A DNA stretch of 64,000 bases from an uncultured Sphingomonadales bacterium (GTDB taxonomy: Bacteria > Pseudomonadota > Alphaproteobacteria > Sphingomonadales > Rhodothalassiaceae): contig CANMND010000002.1 of assembly GCA_947499155.1 (NCBI GenBank), positions 310,001-374,000 on the forward strand, in the 5' to 3' direction. Shown in pieces: positions 38,119 through 45,385 of this stretch; positions within the stretch are counted from its first letter, which is position 1, and each line of letters starts with the position of its first letter. Under the pieces are notes generated by a model, which saw nothing but the letters and a program-made list of their open reading frames with translations, searched no databases and was not told the DNA's origin. The position numbers were made by a program, and so were the translations under genes.

Positions 38119-38684
38119 AGCACATAAGCCACGACGAAAAAGGCAGCATCCTGATCGAGACGGCCTTATTATTGCCAATTCTGTTGATCCTTTTGGCAGG
38201 CGCTTTTGAGATGGGGCGTTATATGCTTGCAAATCAAAAAGCGTCAGCGCTGGCGGCGGCCATCTCAGACATGGTCGCCCAGGCAGACCAAGGTATCAGC
38301 GAGCAGGAAATCAATGATATTTTCCAAGCTATTCAACATGTCTCTAAACCTTTCGATGTAAATGACAATGGTCGACTTGTGCTGACCGGCGTTATCGGAC
38401 TCGATAATGAACAAAACCAGATCGCCTGGCAAAGGTGTCAAGGATCACTGACGACAGCTGGCAGCAAATTTGGCAATGAGGGCGCGAGCAATGTCAGTCT
38501 TCCGGGAAATATCAGCCTGTTCAAGGACGATATGGCCATTGCTGCCGAAGTCTTTCTGCCATATGAGCCGGCACTCTTTACAGGATTTATAGATCCACGG
38601 ACTCTAAGAGCCTCAGCAATTTACAGACCACGCTATGGATCTCTCGAAACAATCAAAAATGATGGGTCAAAAAGTGGCTGCTGA
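38109..38684 (+). CDS. TadE/TadF-like pilus assembly protein
   Basis: 191 residues. The N-terminal EKGSILIETALLLPILLILL motif carries the conserved Glu and hydrophobic helix of TadE/TadF proteins, followed by FEMGRYMLANQKASALAAA. The rest is probably periplasmic. It overlaps the preceding TadE-like gene by 10 bases, indicating one operon; tadG lies divergently, and the ATPase gene cpaF is 12 kb away. After the TGA the frame remains open for 20 codons, including an in-frame hexamer repeat. Confidence 0.78.
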   Translation: MQLKHISHDEKGSILIETALLLPILLILLAGAFEMGRYMLANQKASALAAAISDMVAQADQGISEQEINDIFQAIQHVSKPFDVNDNGRLVLTGVIGLDNEQNQIAWQRCQGSLTTAGSKFGNEGASNVSLPGNISLFKDDMAIAAEVFLPYEPALFTGFIDPRTLRASAIYRPRYGSLETIKNDGSKSGC

Positions 38685-39280
38685 CGGCAGTGGTTTAAGC
38701 TGAAGCTGAAGCTGAAGCTTAAGCTGAATTTAAAACCAATAGCCTAAGCATAGATCTAAGTCTAAGCCGGAGCCTGAGACAGGCGGGATGGGCCAAAAAC
38801 TGAGTCCAGGTATGTGGTCGAGGATGGGGCCAGGACTTCGCGTTCGTATCTCATTAAGATCACAGCCTAAATTACACGATCCATAATTTTACATAATATA
38901 CATTATGCGCCTTTATGATACACAAGACAAAAAGGCCTAGATATATACGCGTTATATGTTGCCCCATTCTCCAGATAAGAAAGAAATCTCTAATTCGTGG
39001 ATCCCTACTATCACAAGATGAGAATGTATACGCCGCATCACTCCGGCAAATTAATAGACGCTTGCCAATGACCTCTATCGGAAATTCCAGATCAGAAATA
39101 CTTGTCAACGATCGACTATTCCATGAGGCATTCAGCTCTGAGCATAATCAGATCATAAGAGAGCGACCGCTTCCAAGCTCACAATTCTGAGGCATTGCGG
39201 GTCATAGTTCCAGGAGAACTCGAAATTTATGACCACACTCGCTTAATATATTATGTCAAAATAAATATCATTTGCAGCGG
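38685..39280. other. intergenic region without supported gene
   Basis: About 600 bases between the TadE-like gene and the cupredoxin terminator. The left part is a hexamer repeat tract (38697-38780). The rest is AT-rich; short open frames occur on both strands (for example 38915-39190 plus, 38872-39108 minus), but they have no recognisable motifs or ribosome sites and are not called. It may be decayed coding DNA. Confidence 0.5.
38697..38780 (+). repeat. decaying hexamer tandem repeat (AAGCTG)n
   Basis: Three exact AAGCTG units at 38697-38714, then AAGCTT and AAGCTG to 38726, followed by units keeping the six-base phase but with more changes (TAAGCA, TAAGTC, TAAGCC, GGAGCC) to about 38780. 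The first units are in frame with the preceding TadE-like gene after its stop and would encode alternating Lys-Leu. Confidence 0.8.
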
Positions 39281-39316
39281 AAAAAAATGCCCCGCAACAT
39301 ATTGATGCGAGGCATT
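39281..39316 (-). terminator. rho-independent terminator of the cupredoxin operon
   Basis: Read on the minus strand: AATGCC-T-CGCA stem, a loop, then TGCG-G-GGCATT followed by a run of T (the plus strand shows seven A bases at 39281-39287). It lies about 60 bases after the cupredoxin stop. Confidence 0.88.
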
Positions 39317-39376
39317 AGTCGTAGATTTATCTTTCATTATTATTAGTATTTCGTCCCCGGTCGCAACTCGTTACGC

Positions 39377-39904
39377 TTATAGCGTGATGCGGCCCTTGCT
39401 TAGAATCTCGTCAACTGAAGGGAATTTTGCTTCAGTCCAATCGCCATCCACATGATCAAGTGGTTGAGGTTGCCAGACAGGCCTGCCCACAATGATACGG
39501 CCGACCATGCCCGCCAGTTCATGAGGGGCACAATAATAGTCGTAGACACCCTCGACCGTCAGCATGACATCAAAATAGTCACCAACCTCGACCAGATAGC
39601 CAGAATCCCAGTTATCCGCATCAGGTGGAATACGTTGCGGCCGGCCATCATTATCAGGATGATACGCGGTCGCGGTATGTGCATTGGCTTCACGGTTAAT
39701 AAACCGAATGACAGTGCCCGGCTTTACATGAAGACCAATAGGATCAAACCAGACATTCGCGCCAGTTATATCGCTACGAACGCCTATCTCTTGCACTTCA
39801 CCCTGCCCGGATTGCTGTGGCAATGCGAGACTGGATACAGACCCAAGAGAGGTCCCGGCGAGTAGCAACCCGCCGGTTTTTAGTATGTCGCGTCGTGCGA
39901 TCAC
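39377..39904 (-). CDS. Tat-exported cupredoxin (type I copper protein)
   Basis: 175 residues from GTG 39904, whose codon overlaps the stop of the upstream gene (GTGA); the open frame extends further upstream but only as overlap. The N-terminus has a twin-arginine signal (ARRDILKTGGLLLAG). The mature part has a plastocyanin/pseudoazurin-type fold with copper ligands H76 (NAHTAT), C125, H128 and M133 (YYCAPHELAGM). About 35 residues after the copper site form an unusual C-terminal tail. It is probably a periplasmic electron carrier or copper-binding protein. Third gene of an operon with an ECF sigma factor and a secreted His-rich protein. Confidence 0.85.
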   Translation of the reverse strand: MIARRDILKTGGLLLAGTSLGSVSSLALPQQSGQGEVQEIGVRSDITGANVWFDPIGLHVKPGTVIRFINREANAHTATAYHPDNDGRPQRIPPDADNWDSGYLVEVGDYFDVMLTVEGVYDYYCAPHELAGMVGRIIVGRPVWQPQPLDHVDGDWTEAKFPSVDEILSKGRITL

Positions 39905-40323
39905 TTGCTGCCCCCAAGTGACGCAGCCTTTTCCTTGGACACGTGCCAAAGGACAACATGAAGATGCGGCATATCCACGCCCGGATGCCCGGCATTGTGA
40001 ACAACGTCCACATGATCAACGGGAGCACTGGCTGATGAAAGATCAAGGAAGGACTTGCCATCGGCCAGGTCTTTGTTGGGAAGCATATAAATCGTGCTAA
40101 CCAACTTGCCAGCCTTGTCATAGGCAAGGAACGGACCAGCGGGCAATGTTGCCGGCTGCACATAAAGAATACCCATTCCCGGAATAAATTCTGGCAGAGG
40201 CACCAGATCGCTGACCTTTGCGTAGTCACCGCCTGGAGGCGCTTTCATATTATCAGCTGCGATGGCAGATCCGGCAAACAGCAATGCCGTTGATGCCAAA
40301 GCGATTGTCATTTTCTTAAACAT
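39901..40323 (-). CDS. secreted His-rich protein, TTHB210/DUF5602-like
   Basis: 140 residues with a Sec signal peptide (LASTALLFAGSAIAA). The mature part has IPGMGILYVQP and a histidine-rich C-terminal segment (VDHVDVVHNAGHPG; MPHLHVVLWHV), resembling the TTHB210-like/DUF5602 group; I cannot confirm the family without a search. The clustered histidines suggest metal binding. It has a strong GGAGGAAG ribosome site and follows the sigma-factor gene by 36 bases. It is translationally coupled to the cupredoxin gene, so the two exported proteins probably act together. Confidence 0.72.
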   Translation of the reverse strand: MFKKMTIALASTALLFAGSAIAADNMKAPPGGDYAKVSDLVPLPEFIPGMGILYVQPATLPAGPFLAYDKAGKLVSTIYMLPNKDLADGKSFLDLSSASAPVDHVDVVHNAGHPGVDMPHLHVVLWHVSKEKAASLGGSK

Positions 40324-40359
40324 TAGGGTCTTCCTCCAAAAAAATACGAATAGTCATAG

Positions 40360-41076
40360 TCAGTTAAGCACCACATTTTTGTGTTGCTCATTCAGACGAC
40401 GCAAAACACTCTCTACTATCCGATCACAACTCTGGCCGGCGAATGGATAAAGTGCACCCACAAGGGAGAACACTTCACCATCAAGGTTTTTGCGCATCTG
40501 AGCACGGGCGCGAAAAAACCGCGTACGTACCGTAGTTGGCTCCAGGTCAAGGCAATCAGCTGTTTCTTGAACCGACATTCCTTCGACTGCACGCAGGATA
40601 AATACTTCCCTGAAACCATCAGGCAGGCTATGAACCGCGCGTTCAATAAATCCACGCGCCTGTGTTGCTGCCAGGTCTTGTTCGGGGGTTGGTGGCGCGC
40701 CATGATGACGTGTCATCTCTGCCTCCATACTCTCTTTTTCGTGCGAACTTGCATCCCCCGCATCAATGGACGTGGTTGGCCGGCGAGCCCGAATAATTTT
40801 TCGGGCCTCATTGACTATGATTGTTGCCAACCATCCGCCAACTGCGCCCTCTCCCTTAAACTGCTCCAGTCGCGTAAAGGCCCTGACATATCCTTCTTGC
40901 AAGGCATCTTCTGCTTCTGTTCTGTCGCGCAAAATTGAAACTGCAATGCGAAACAGGCGCTGATTATGACGTCGCATAAGCAGCTCCATGGCTTTTCTGT
41001 CGCCAAGGCGGGCCTGATCTACCAGGTCGTTGTCTGTCACATTCCGGTTAGAGCCGGCGCCTGCAGTTATACTCAT
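40360..41076 (-). CDS. ECF-type RNA polymerase sigma factor
   Basis: 238 residues from ATG 41076; the open frame reaches 41226 but that part enters the terminator of the next gene. Region 2 (LLMRRHNQRLFRIAVSILRD; DALQEGYVRAF; GWLATIIVNEARK) and region 4 (SLPDGFREVFILRAVEGMSV; DLEPTTVRTRFFRARAQMRK) are clear. A C-terminal extension of about 35 residues includes GQSCDRIVESVLRRL. No anti-sigma factor gene is adjacent, so activity may be set by the extension or at transcription. GTTCC (GGAAC on the minus strand) at 41131-41135 could be an ECF -35 element of its own promoter. Confidence 0.88.
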   Translation of the reverse strand: MSITAGAGSNRNVTDNDLVDQARLGDRKAMELLMRRHNQRLFRIAVSILRDRTEAEDALQEGYVRAFTRLEQFKGEGAVGGWLATIIVNEARKIIRARRPTTSIDAGDASSHEKESMEAEMTRHHGAPPTPEQDLAATQARGFIERAVHSLPDGFREVFILRAVEGMSVQETADCLDLEPTTVRTRFFRARAQMRKNLDGEVFSLVGALYPFAGQSCDRIVESVLRRLNEQHKNVVLN

Positions 41077-41204
41077 AATGCGTCCCGCATATCTTGAGGT
41101 TACCGTTATGATGTTCACGCCATCACAAATGTTCCCAACAAATGATATTTTTATTCTGTTGGGTTGAATTGAGCATACTGGCTTATCGGCGTAAGGGAAA
41201 AATA

Positions 41205-41240
41205 AAAAGGCGCAACCCCAATCCAAGGGGCGCGCCTTTT
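41205..41240 (-). terminator. rho-independent terminator of the XRE regulator gene
   Basis: AAAAGGCGC (41205-41213) pairs with GCGCCTTTT (41232-41240), with an inner CCCC/GGGG pairing. On the minus strand the stem is followed by a T-rich run. It lies 55 bases after the regulator stop. Confidence 0.85.
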
Positions 41241-41295
41241 GAAATCTATAACCTGAAGCAGCTTAGATAACGCTGCACACCTGGCTGTTAATCAC

Positions 41296-41715
41296 TCAAG
41301 CTGATTTTTTTTCGTCCTGTTGTGGAAGATCCTGTGCATCATGAACGGATTGAATCAACTCAATCAGACGACGCCTGACCTTCTCGTCCTGAATGCCAAT
41401 AAGGCTTTTTACCACCGCCAGAACCTGCGCATGTGAAAGAATGTGCGGATCAATGGTTGGATTTTTCAGGTTTGCACCGGTGGTTCCATCTTTTTCCAGC
41501 TCTTCAAAGAAGTAAGAAACAGGAACTTCCAGCGCTTTTGAAAGCTGCATTAATTTGCTGGCTCCCACTCTGTTCGTTCCACGCTCGTACTTTTGTACCT
41601 GCTGAAAACTCAGACCAAGATAACCAGCCAGTTTTTGTTGCGTAAGGCCGACTATCTTACGCCTTTCCCGAATCCGTCTACCTACATAATTATCGACGGG
41701 ATCACCCTGTTCCAT
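41296..41715 (-). CDS. XRE-family transcriptional regulator (PraR/PhrR-like)
   Basis: 139 residues. The N-terminal HTH_3 domain (about residues 10-68) reads YVGRRIRERRKIVGLTQQKL, followed by LGLSFQQVQKYERGTNRVGA and VPVSYFFEELE. This matches the alphaproteobacterial PhrR/PraR-type regulators; PraR is known to repress quorum-sensing genes in Rhizobium. The C-terminal 60 residues are helical. Here the gene lies next to a LuxI/LuxR/P450 cluster, so a similar role is an attractive inference but not shown. The start has GAGGAA upstream. A 13-base palindrome at 41753-41765 overlaps the likely promoter. Confidence 0.87.
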   Translation of the reverse strand: MEQGDPVDNYVGRRIRERRKIVGLTQQKLAGYLGLSFQQVQKYERGTNRVGASKLMQLSKALEVPVSYFFEELEKDGTTGANLKNPTIDPHILSHAQVLAVVKSLIGIQDEKVRRRLIELIQSVHDAQDLPQQDEKKSA

Positions 41716-41752
41716 GTCTCATTCCTCTGTTAATCGTGCTTTCCACTAAGGA

Positions 41753-41765
41753 GGCATAGTATGCC
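41753..41765. promoter_or_regulatory. palindromic candidate operator upstream of the XRE gene
   Basis: GGCATA-G-TATGCC is a perfect 13-base palindrome 37 bases upstream of the regulator start. A TTGAAA-like -35 lies on its upstream side, so the palindrome would cover the -10 region. This suits autoregulation by the XRE protein. Confidence 0.45.
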
Positions 41766-41937
41766 CTTAAACTATTTCAAGTTTCAAGCAATTTCGGCTG
41801 TATAATCTTAACGACACCCGGCTGGGTAGACGTTAGGTAAAATTTTACTGAAAAATAAGGCGCTTAAGCGGCCAAATTATATCATTACTGTGAATTGATA
41901 TTTTCGTTATATCTCAACCAATTAGGATGTTAAAGTA

Positions 41938-43263
41938 TTATTTTCTTGGCGACATACTCATTGGAATAACAACTCCAGGACGTAGAGTCGTCATGGCAAC
42001 AGGCTTAATTTTTTTCATAGATTCAAAGTGTAGATCAAAAGATTTCAGCAAGATCGACAGGATAAGCGGCCCTTCAATCATTGCGAATCGGGCACCAAGA
42101 CAGGCATGTCTGCCGCCAGCAAATGGGAAATAGGCATATCTATGACGCCTGGATATGAGATCAGGGGTAAACCGGTCCGGGTCGAATTCCAGAGGCCTGT
42201 CCCACAAGTCAGGACTGCGATGAAAGAGGTAAGGGCTTATTATAACAGTTTTGCCACCACGGACTTTTGTTTCACCAAATTGATCATTGGCTACAAGCTC
42301 TCTGGAAAAACACCATGCTGGCGGATAGAGCCGCAAGGCTTCCATGAACACACTGCGCGATACGGAGAGTTCCGAGACCTGATCAACTGTTACATCATTA
42401 GTTTGAAGTACCCGATCAGCCTCGTCGCGGATGCGTTCCACCATATGTGGATTATCCTGTAGTAATATTGTGGCCCAAACGAGGGCCAGAGCACCTGTTT
42501 CAAACGCTGCCAGAATGATTGACAAAATCTGTTCGCTCACAATCCTGTACTGTCCTGGTCTGTCAGGATGTGTTCCCTCTGCCGCGATGATGGCATCAAC
42601 CAGCAGCTCCCCGGGCCGGTTGCCCTCTCCTCTTAAGCGTCCAGCAATTTGGGAATTCACAAAATCATAGAAAACGCTGACATCGCGCTGAAACCGCTTG
42701 TTGTGAGTTGTTGGAAGCCAGCCTGGCAACGGCAGCGGATGCCACAGACGCTTCTCCAGATATCGTAAAATACGGGTCAGAGTGTGAGCCAGCCGCGCAG
42801 CGACTGGAAACTCAATCTGTGGGCCAGAGAAGCATTCAATGGCAACAGACAGGGTGATAGCCGAGAAAAACGTCAAAAGATCGTGCTTTTGCACCTTTTC
42901 CTTATCGAAATATCCCTGAAGAGACCGGATGGAATTCTGGCTTGCGCCTGCAATAATCCCAGCAAAGTTATTCAGGATTTCTCCCGCAAAAAAGGGTTGC
43001 GCGATATGGCGCTGGCGAGACCATTCAATACCCTCCTGAGTGAAGATACCTCCACCCGTGAACGGAGTGATACGACGATAATAACGCCCTTTTACAAAGT
43101 TTTTCTCATTTCCAATAAAGACATGCCGAATGTGGTCGGGGTGGTTAAGCAGGTAAAGAGTCTCTGGTCCAATAGAAATGGGCACAACATCGCCACCAGC
43201 TTGTGATGCCATTTCCAGATAACCTAGAGGATCGCGCCTGAGTTTCAGGGCGTTACCCAGCAT
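41938..43263 (-). CDS. cytochrome P450
   Basis: 441 residues. The heme-binding loop FPFAGGRHACLGARFA carries the Cys ligand. The K-helix ExxR lies in EALRLYPP, the PERF-like region is FDPDRFTP, and the I-helix holds AAFETGALALVW with the Glu-Thr pair. There is no N-terminal membrane anchor, so it is a soluble bacterial P450 that needs separate redox partners; none is encoded nearby. The substrate is unknown. It is the last gene of the LuxR-LuxI-66-residue protein-P450 string, 47 bases after the small gene. Its ribosome site lies within a G8 run directly before the ATG. Confidence 0.9.
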   Translation of the reverse strand: MLGNALKLRRDPLGYLEMASQAGGDVVPISIGPETLYLLNHPDHIRHVFIGNEKNFVKGRYYRRITPFTGGGIFTQEGIEWSRQRHIAQPFFAGEILNNFAGIIAGASQNSIRSLQGYFDKEKVQKHDLLTFFSAITLSVAIECFSGPQIEFPVAARLAHTLTRILRYLEKRLWHPLPLPGWLPTTHNKRFQRDVSVFYDFVNSQIAGRLRGEGNRPGELLVDAIIAAEGTHPDRPGQYRIVSEQILSIILAAFETGALALVWATILLQDNPHMVERIRDEADRVLQTNDVTVDQVSELSVSRSVFMEALRLYPPAWCFSRELVANDQFGETKVRGGKTVIISPYLFHRSPDLWDRPLEFDPDRFTPDLISRRHRYAYFPFAGGRHACLGARFAMIEGPLILSILLKSFDLHFESMKKIKPVAMTTLRPGVVIPMSMSPRK

Positions 43264-43267
43264 TTCA

Positions 43268-43275
43268 CCCCCCCC
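43268..43275 (-). promoter_or_regulatory. G8 run forming the ribosome site of the P450 gene
   Basis: On the minus strand the start codon is preceded by GAGGGGGGGGTGAA. The run of eight G bases is the only Shine-Dalgarno-like sequence, so changes in run length would alter its spacing. Confidence 0.6.
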
Positions 43276-43310
43276 TCAATCTCGCAGCCACCTTATGAGT
43301 GCTACAATCC

Positions 43311-43511
43311 TTATGTCTGACCGTGTTTATTACCGTGACCACCTTTCAGGGCAAGCCCTTCCTGTTCTGCAGATAGTGCCGCCGAGCCAATCAACAAGGC
43401 AGTATCCTGCATATTGAGCTGTAGAGCACGGGCATAAAGGAAATCAAGCGCCATCTTGAGATGGATGGATGGCGGAAGTTCAAAGTTTTCCTTTTTGCTA
43501 TGCCGGGTCAT
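43311..43511 (-). CDS. 66-residue protein coupled to luxI, unknown function
   Basis: 66 residues: a basic N-terminus, a central helical stretch (IHLKMALDFLYARALQLNMQ) and a Gly/His-rich tail (GGHGNKHG). There is no signal peptide or membrane segment. Its ATG overlaps the luxI stop by 4 bases (ATGA), so it is translated with LuxI, and it precedes the P450 gene by 47 bases. I do not recognise a family. The position suggests a role in signal synthesis or in control of the synthase, but nothing in the sequence proves it. Confidence 0.65.
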   Translation of the reverse strand: MTRHSKKENFELPPSIHLKMALDFLYARALQLNMQDTALLIGSAALSAEQEGLALKGGHGNKHGQT

Positions 43512-44149
43512 GCTGCCACCCGATCGACAAGAGTATAATCGTGAGAAATGACAGGCCCATCGAGCCGGTTAAGCGCCATTCCACGTTCGTAGACATCCCA
43601 GTTAATTGGGTGGGTAGCAACTGAAAACAGGGAATCGGGATATTGTTTGGCTGTACCGATCCAATCCGGCGTTGCGCCGCGAGACTTCAACAATCTGAGT
43701 ACTTGTGCCTCATAACTGCCGATAGTCTTTTCTACGCCCTTGGGGATGCAATATTCACAGATTGCAGCAAGCAATGCGCCAGTCGTTCGCATCGCTCCGG
43801 ACAGGCCAATATCTGCTGAAGTGTCCACGGCAATTCTGTTGGCCTCCCAGATGAGATCATTGGAAGGCAATGGGCGACCATCCATCATGTGCGCAAAGTT
43901 ATCCCGCACCATATATGGGCCAGTTGTTCGTAGCAGCCGGCAGGTTCCAATGACCTTGCCCTTGTTATCACGCGCCAAAAGGTAAATAGGATCTGCCGAC
44001 AAACGGTCGTACTGATCGATCTCGACACCTTTGATTGCAGGAACATCCCAGCTCTGTTTTTCATAAAATTGCTGATAGCGCAGTTCATGCATAGCCTCGC
44101 GCAGGTCGGGATGAGCAACCAGTGAATGCAGGTTATGGACTTCAATCAT
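43508..44149 (-). CDS. LuxI-family acyl-homoserine-lactone synthase
   Basis: 213 residues. The conserved LuxI residues are all in register: R24, F28 and W34 (LRYQQFYEKQSWDV), D45 and D48 (EIDQYD), R71 (GTCRLLRT) and E102/R105 (WEANRIAVD). The enzyme makes an N-acyl-homoserine lactone from S-adenosylmethionine and an acyl donor. Chain length or an aryl substituent cannot be read from the sequence. luxR lies upstream on the same strand across a 187-base gap; the downstream 66-residue gene overlaps the stop. Confidence 0.92.
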   Translation of the reverse strand: MIEVHNLHSLVAHPDLREAMHELRYQQFYEKQSWDVPAIKGVEIDQYDRLSADPIYLLARDNKGKVIGTCRLLRTTGPYMVRDNFAHMMDGRPLPSNDLIWEANRIAVDTSADIGLSGAMRTTGALLAAICEYCIPKGVEKTIGSYEAQVLRLLKSRGATPDWIGTAKQYPDSLFSVATHPINWDVYERGMALNRLDGPVISHDYTLVDRVAA

Positions 44150-44238
44150 AGCTGTGACTCCATTAGTTAATCCAGAATCAGGATCAACACAGACTCACGC
44201 ATGAAAGCCTGAAGAAGCCACTACCAATTCCCGCACTT

Positions 44239-44262
44239 GAACATCCTTACAAAAGCATGTTC
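44239..44262. promoter_or_regulatory. GAACAT(12)ATGTTC dyad upstream of luxI
   Basis: Six-base inverted arms (44239-44244 and 44257-44262) lie 90 bases upstream of the luxI start. The size is suitable for a LuxR-type dimer site, but it does not match the classical lux box. Confidence 0.35.
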
Positions 44263-44336
44263 GGTGCCGGGCATTATCACCGATACATGATCAGCAAATC
44301 AGTTAGAGATAACCATCCAAATGGAAATTTATATTT

Positions 44337-45077
44337 TCATAATGAGATGTAGCCGTATGCGATAGCCTTAGCCACCGTAGCGGTTATGCCATATGTTCCC
44401 AGACGTGCCCCGGCTTCCTTGAAATGGTAGCGGACGCCATCTTCTGACAAGGACAGGATCACTGATATTTCCCAAGCGGTTTTTCCGGCTGCGGCATGGC
44501 GTAAAATTTCTACTTGTCTTGCTGTCAAGCCAGGATCGGCATTCAACTTCTCGTGAGTTACGCGCTTCCACAACTCATGATGGAAATATAAGGTCGATAA
44601 AAGCAGACCATGACGCGCTTCAGCATAGAATCGATCGAAATCCTCTTCGGGAATCTCAGACAGAATTAACGACATCATTGCAAATTCACCACGAAAGCCG
44701 CGGATTGGTATAGCGATTCCTCTGACATTTCCCGCATGAGCTGATTCTGCCACAATAGCCTCTTGCTTACGCGACTCCACGGGTAATGGATGATGCGGCC
44801 CCCACTGGACAGGAAAGACTTCCTGCCGGGCTTTATTCACCAGTGGGTCAGAAAATATATAATCATTACTGACATAATGCGTCAGCCATTCGTCTGGAAA
44901 AGTTGAATAAAAATAAGATCTTTCATTCATGGATGGCGGATTCATCCGAACATAGGTAAAGCGGGATACACCAGCACGGCCAAGATGTGCTTTCAGATGT
45001 GATTGGCACATCTTGGTGTTTTCCGCGCTCTCAAGGAGTGCCAGGAATTCACTGGTATCAACGAGAAATTCATGCAC
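44337..45077 (-). CDS. LuxR-family quorum-sensing regulator
   Basis: 246 residues starting with GTG (GGAG upstream). The N-terminal autoinducer-binding domain has the conserved W64, Y68, D77 and P78 (PDEWLTHYVSNDYIFSDPLV). The C-terminal LuxR HTH (about 180-240) includes LTARQVEILRHAAAGKTAWE. It binds the lactone made by the adjacent synthase and should regulate the luxI-small protein-P450 genes. The luxR-then-luxI order on one strand is common in alphaproteobacteria. Confidence 0.92.
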   Translation of the reverse strand: MHEFLVDTSEFLALLESAENTKMCQSHLKAHLGRAGVSRFTYVRMNPPSMNERSYFYSTFPDEWLTHYVSNDYIFSDPLVNKARQEVFPVQWGPHHPLPVESRKQEAIVAESAHAGNVRGIAIPIRGFRGEFAMMSLILSEIPEEDFDRFYAEARHGLLLSTLYFHHELWKRVTHEKLNADPGLTARQVEILRHAAAGKTAWEISVILSLSEDGVRYHFKEAGARLGTYGITATVAKAIAYGYISL

Positions 45078-45385
45078 GGCTCACGTCTCCGCCAGGCCAT
45101 TAGATAGCTTCAAGAATGCCTCTTGCATTTTCAACATGCTTGATACCATCCCACACCCCCATAGTCTGACTAACTGTGCCACAAAGTACAGCTACGTGAA
45201 ATAGAGTGAAAAATTACAAACCATATTTCAACCAATACGGAAGGTGCCTAAAAACAAAAAAACACTCAAAAGATACATTGACCTTCCTAATTTTCGATTC
45301 CTGTGCCATATCCAAACTAATCCTGTACTTTACTTGCTCCATGTAGATTGTGATGATCCAGCTAAGCAAAATGGCGGGTTAGGCC
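45078..45385. other. divergent promoter region between luxR and the TRIC-like gene
   Basis: 308 bases. It holds the promoters of both genes and a CTGT(10)ACAG dyad (45174-45191) about 100 bases upstream of luxR. No gene is seen. Confidence 0.6.
45174..45191. promoter_or_regulatory. lux-box-like CTGT(10)ACAG dyad upstream of luxR
   Basis: The half-sites match the lux-box core, but the spacing is two bases longer than in the canonical 20-base lux box. A candidate autoregulatory site only. Confidence 0.35.

Noticed and set aside
38872-39190. Short open frames on both strands in the gap before the cupredoxin terminator
   Set aside because: AT-rich, no ribosome site, no family resemblance; listed only as part of the intergenic entry.
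41748-41805. Fourteen-codon plus-strand frame with a perfect AAGGAGG site
   Set aside because: No plus-strand gene follows that it could control; the region is better explained as the promoter and palindrome of the XRE gene.
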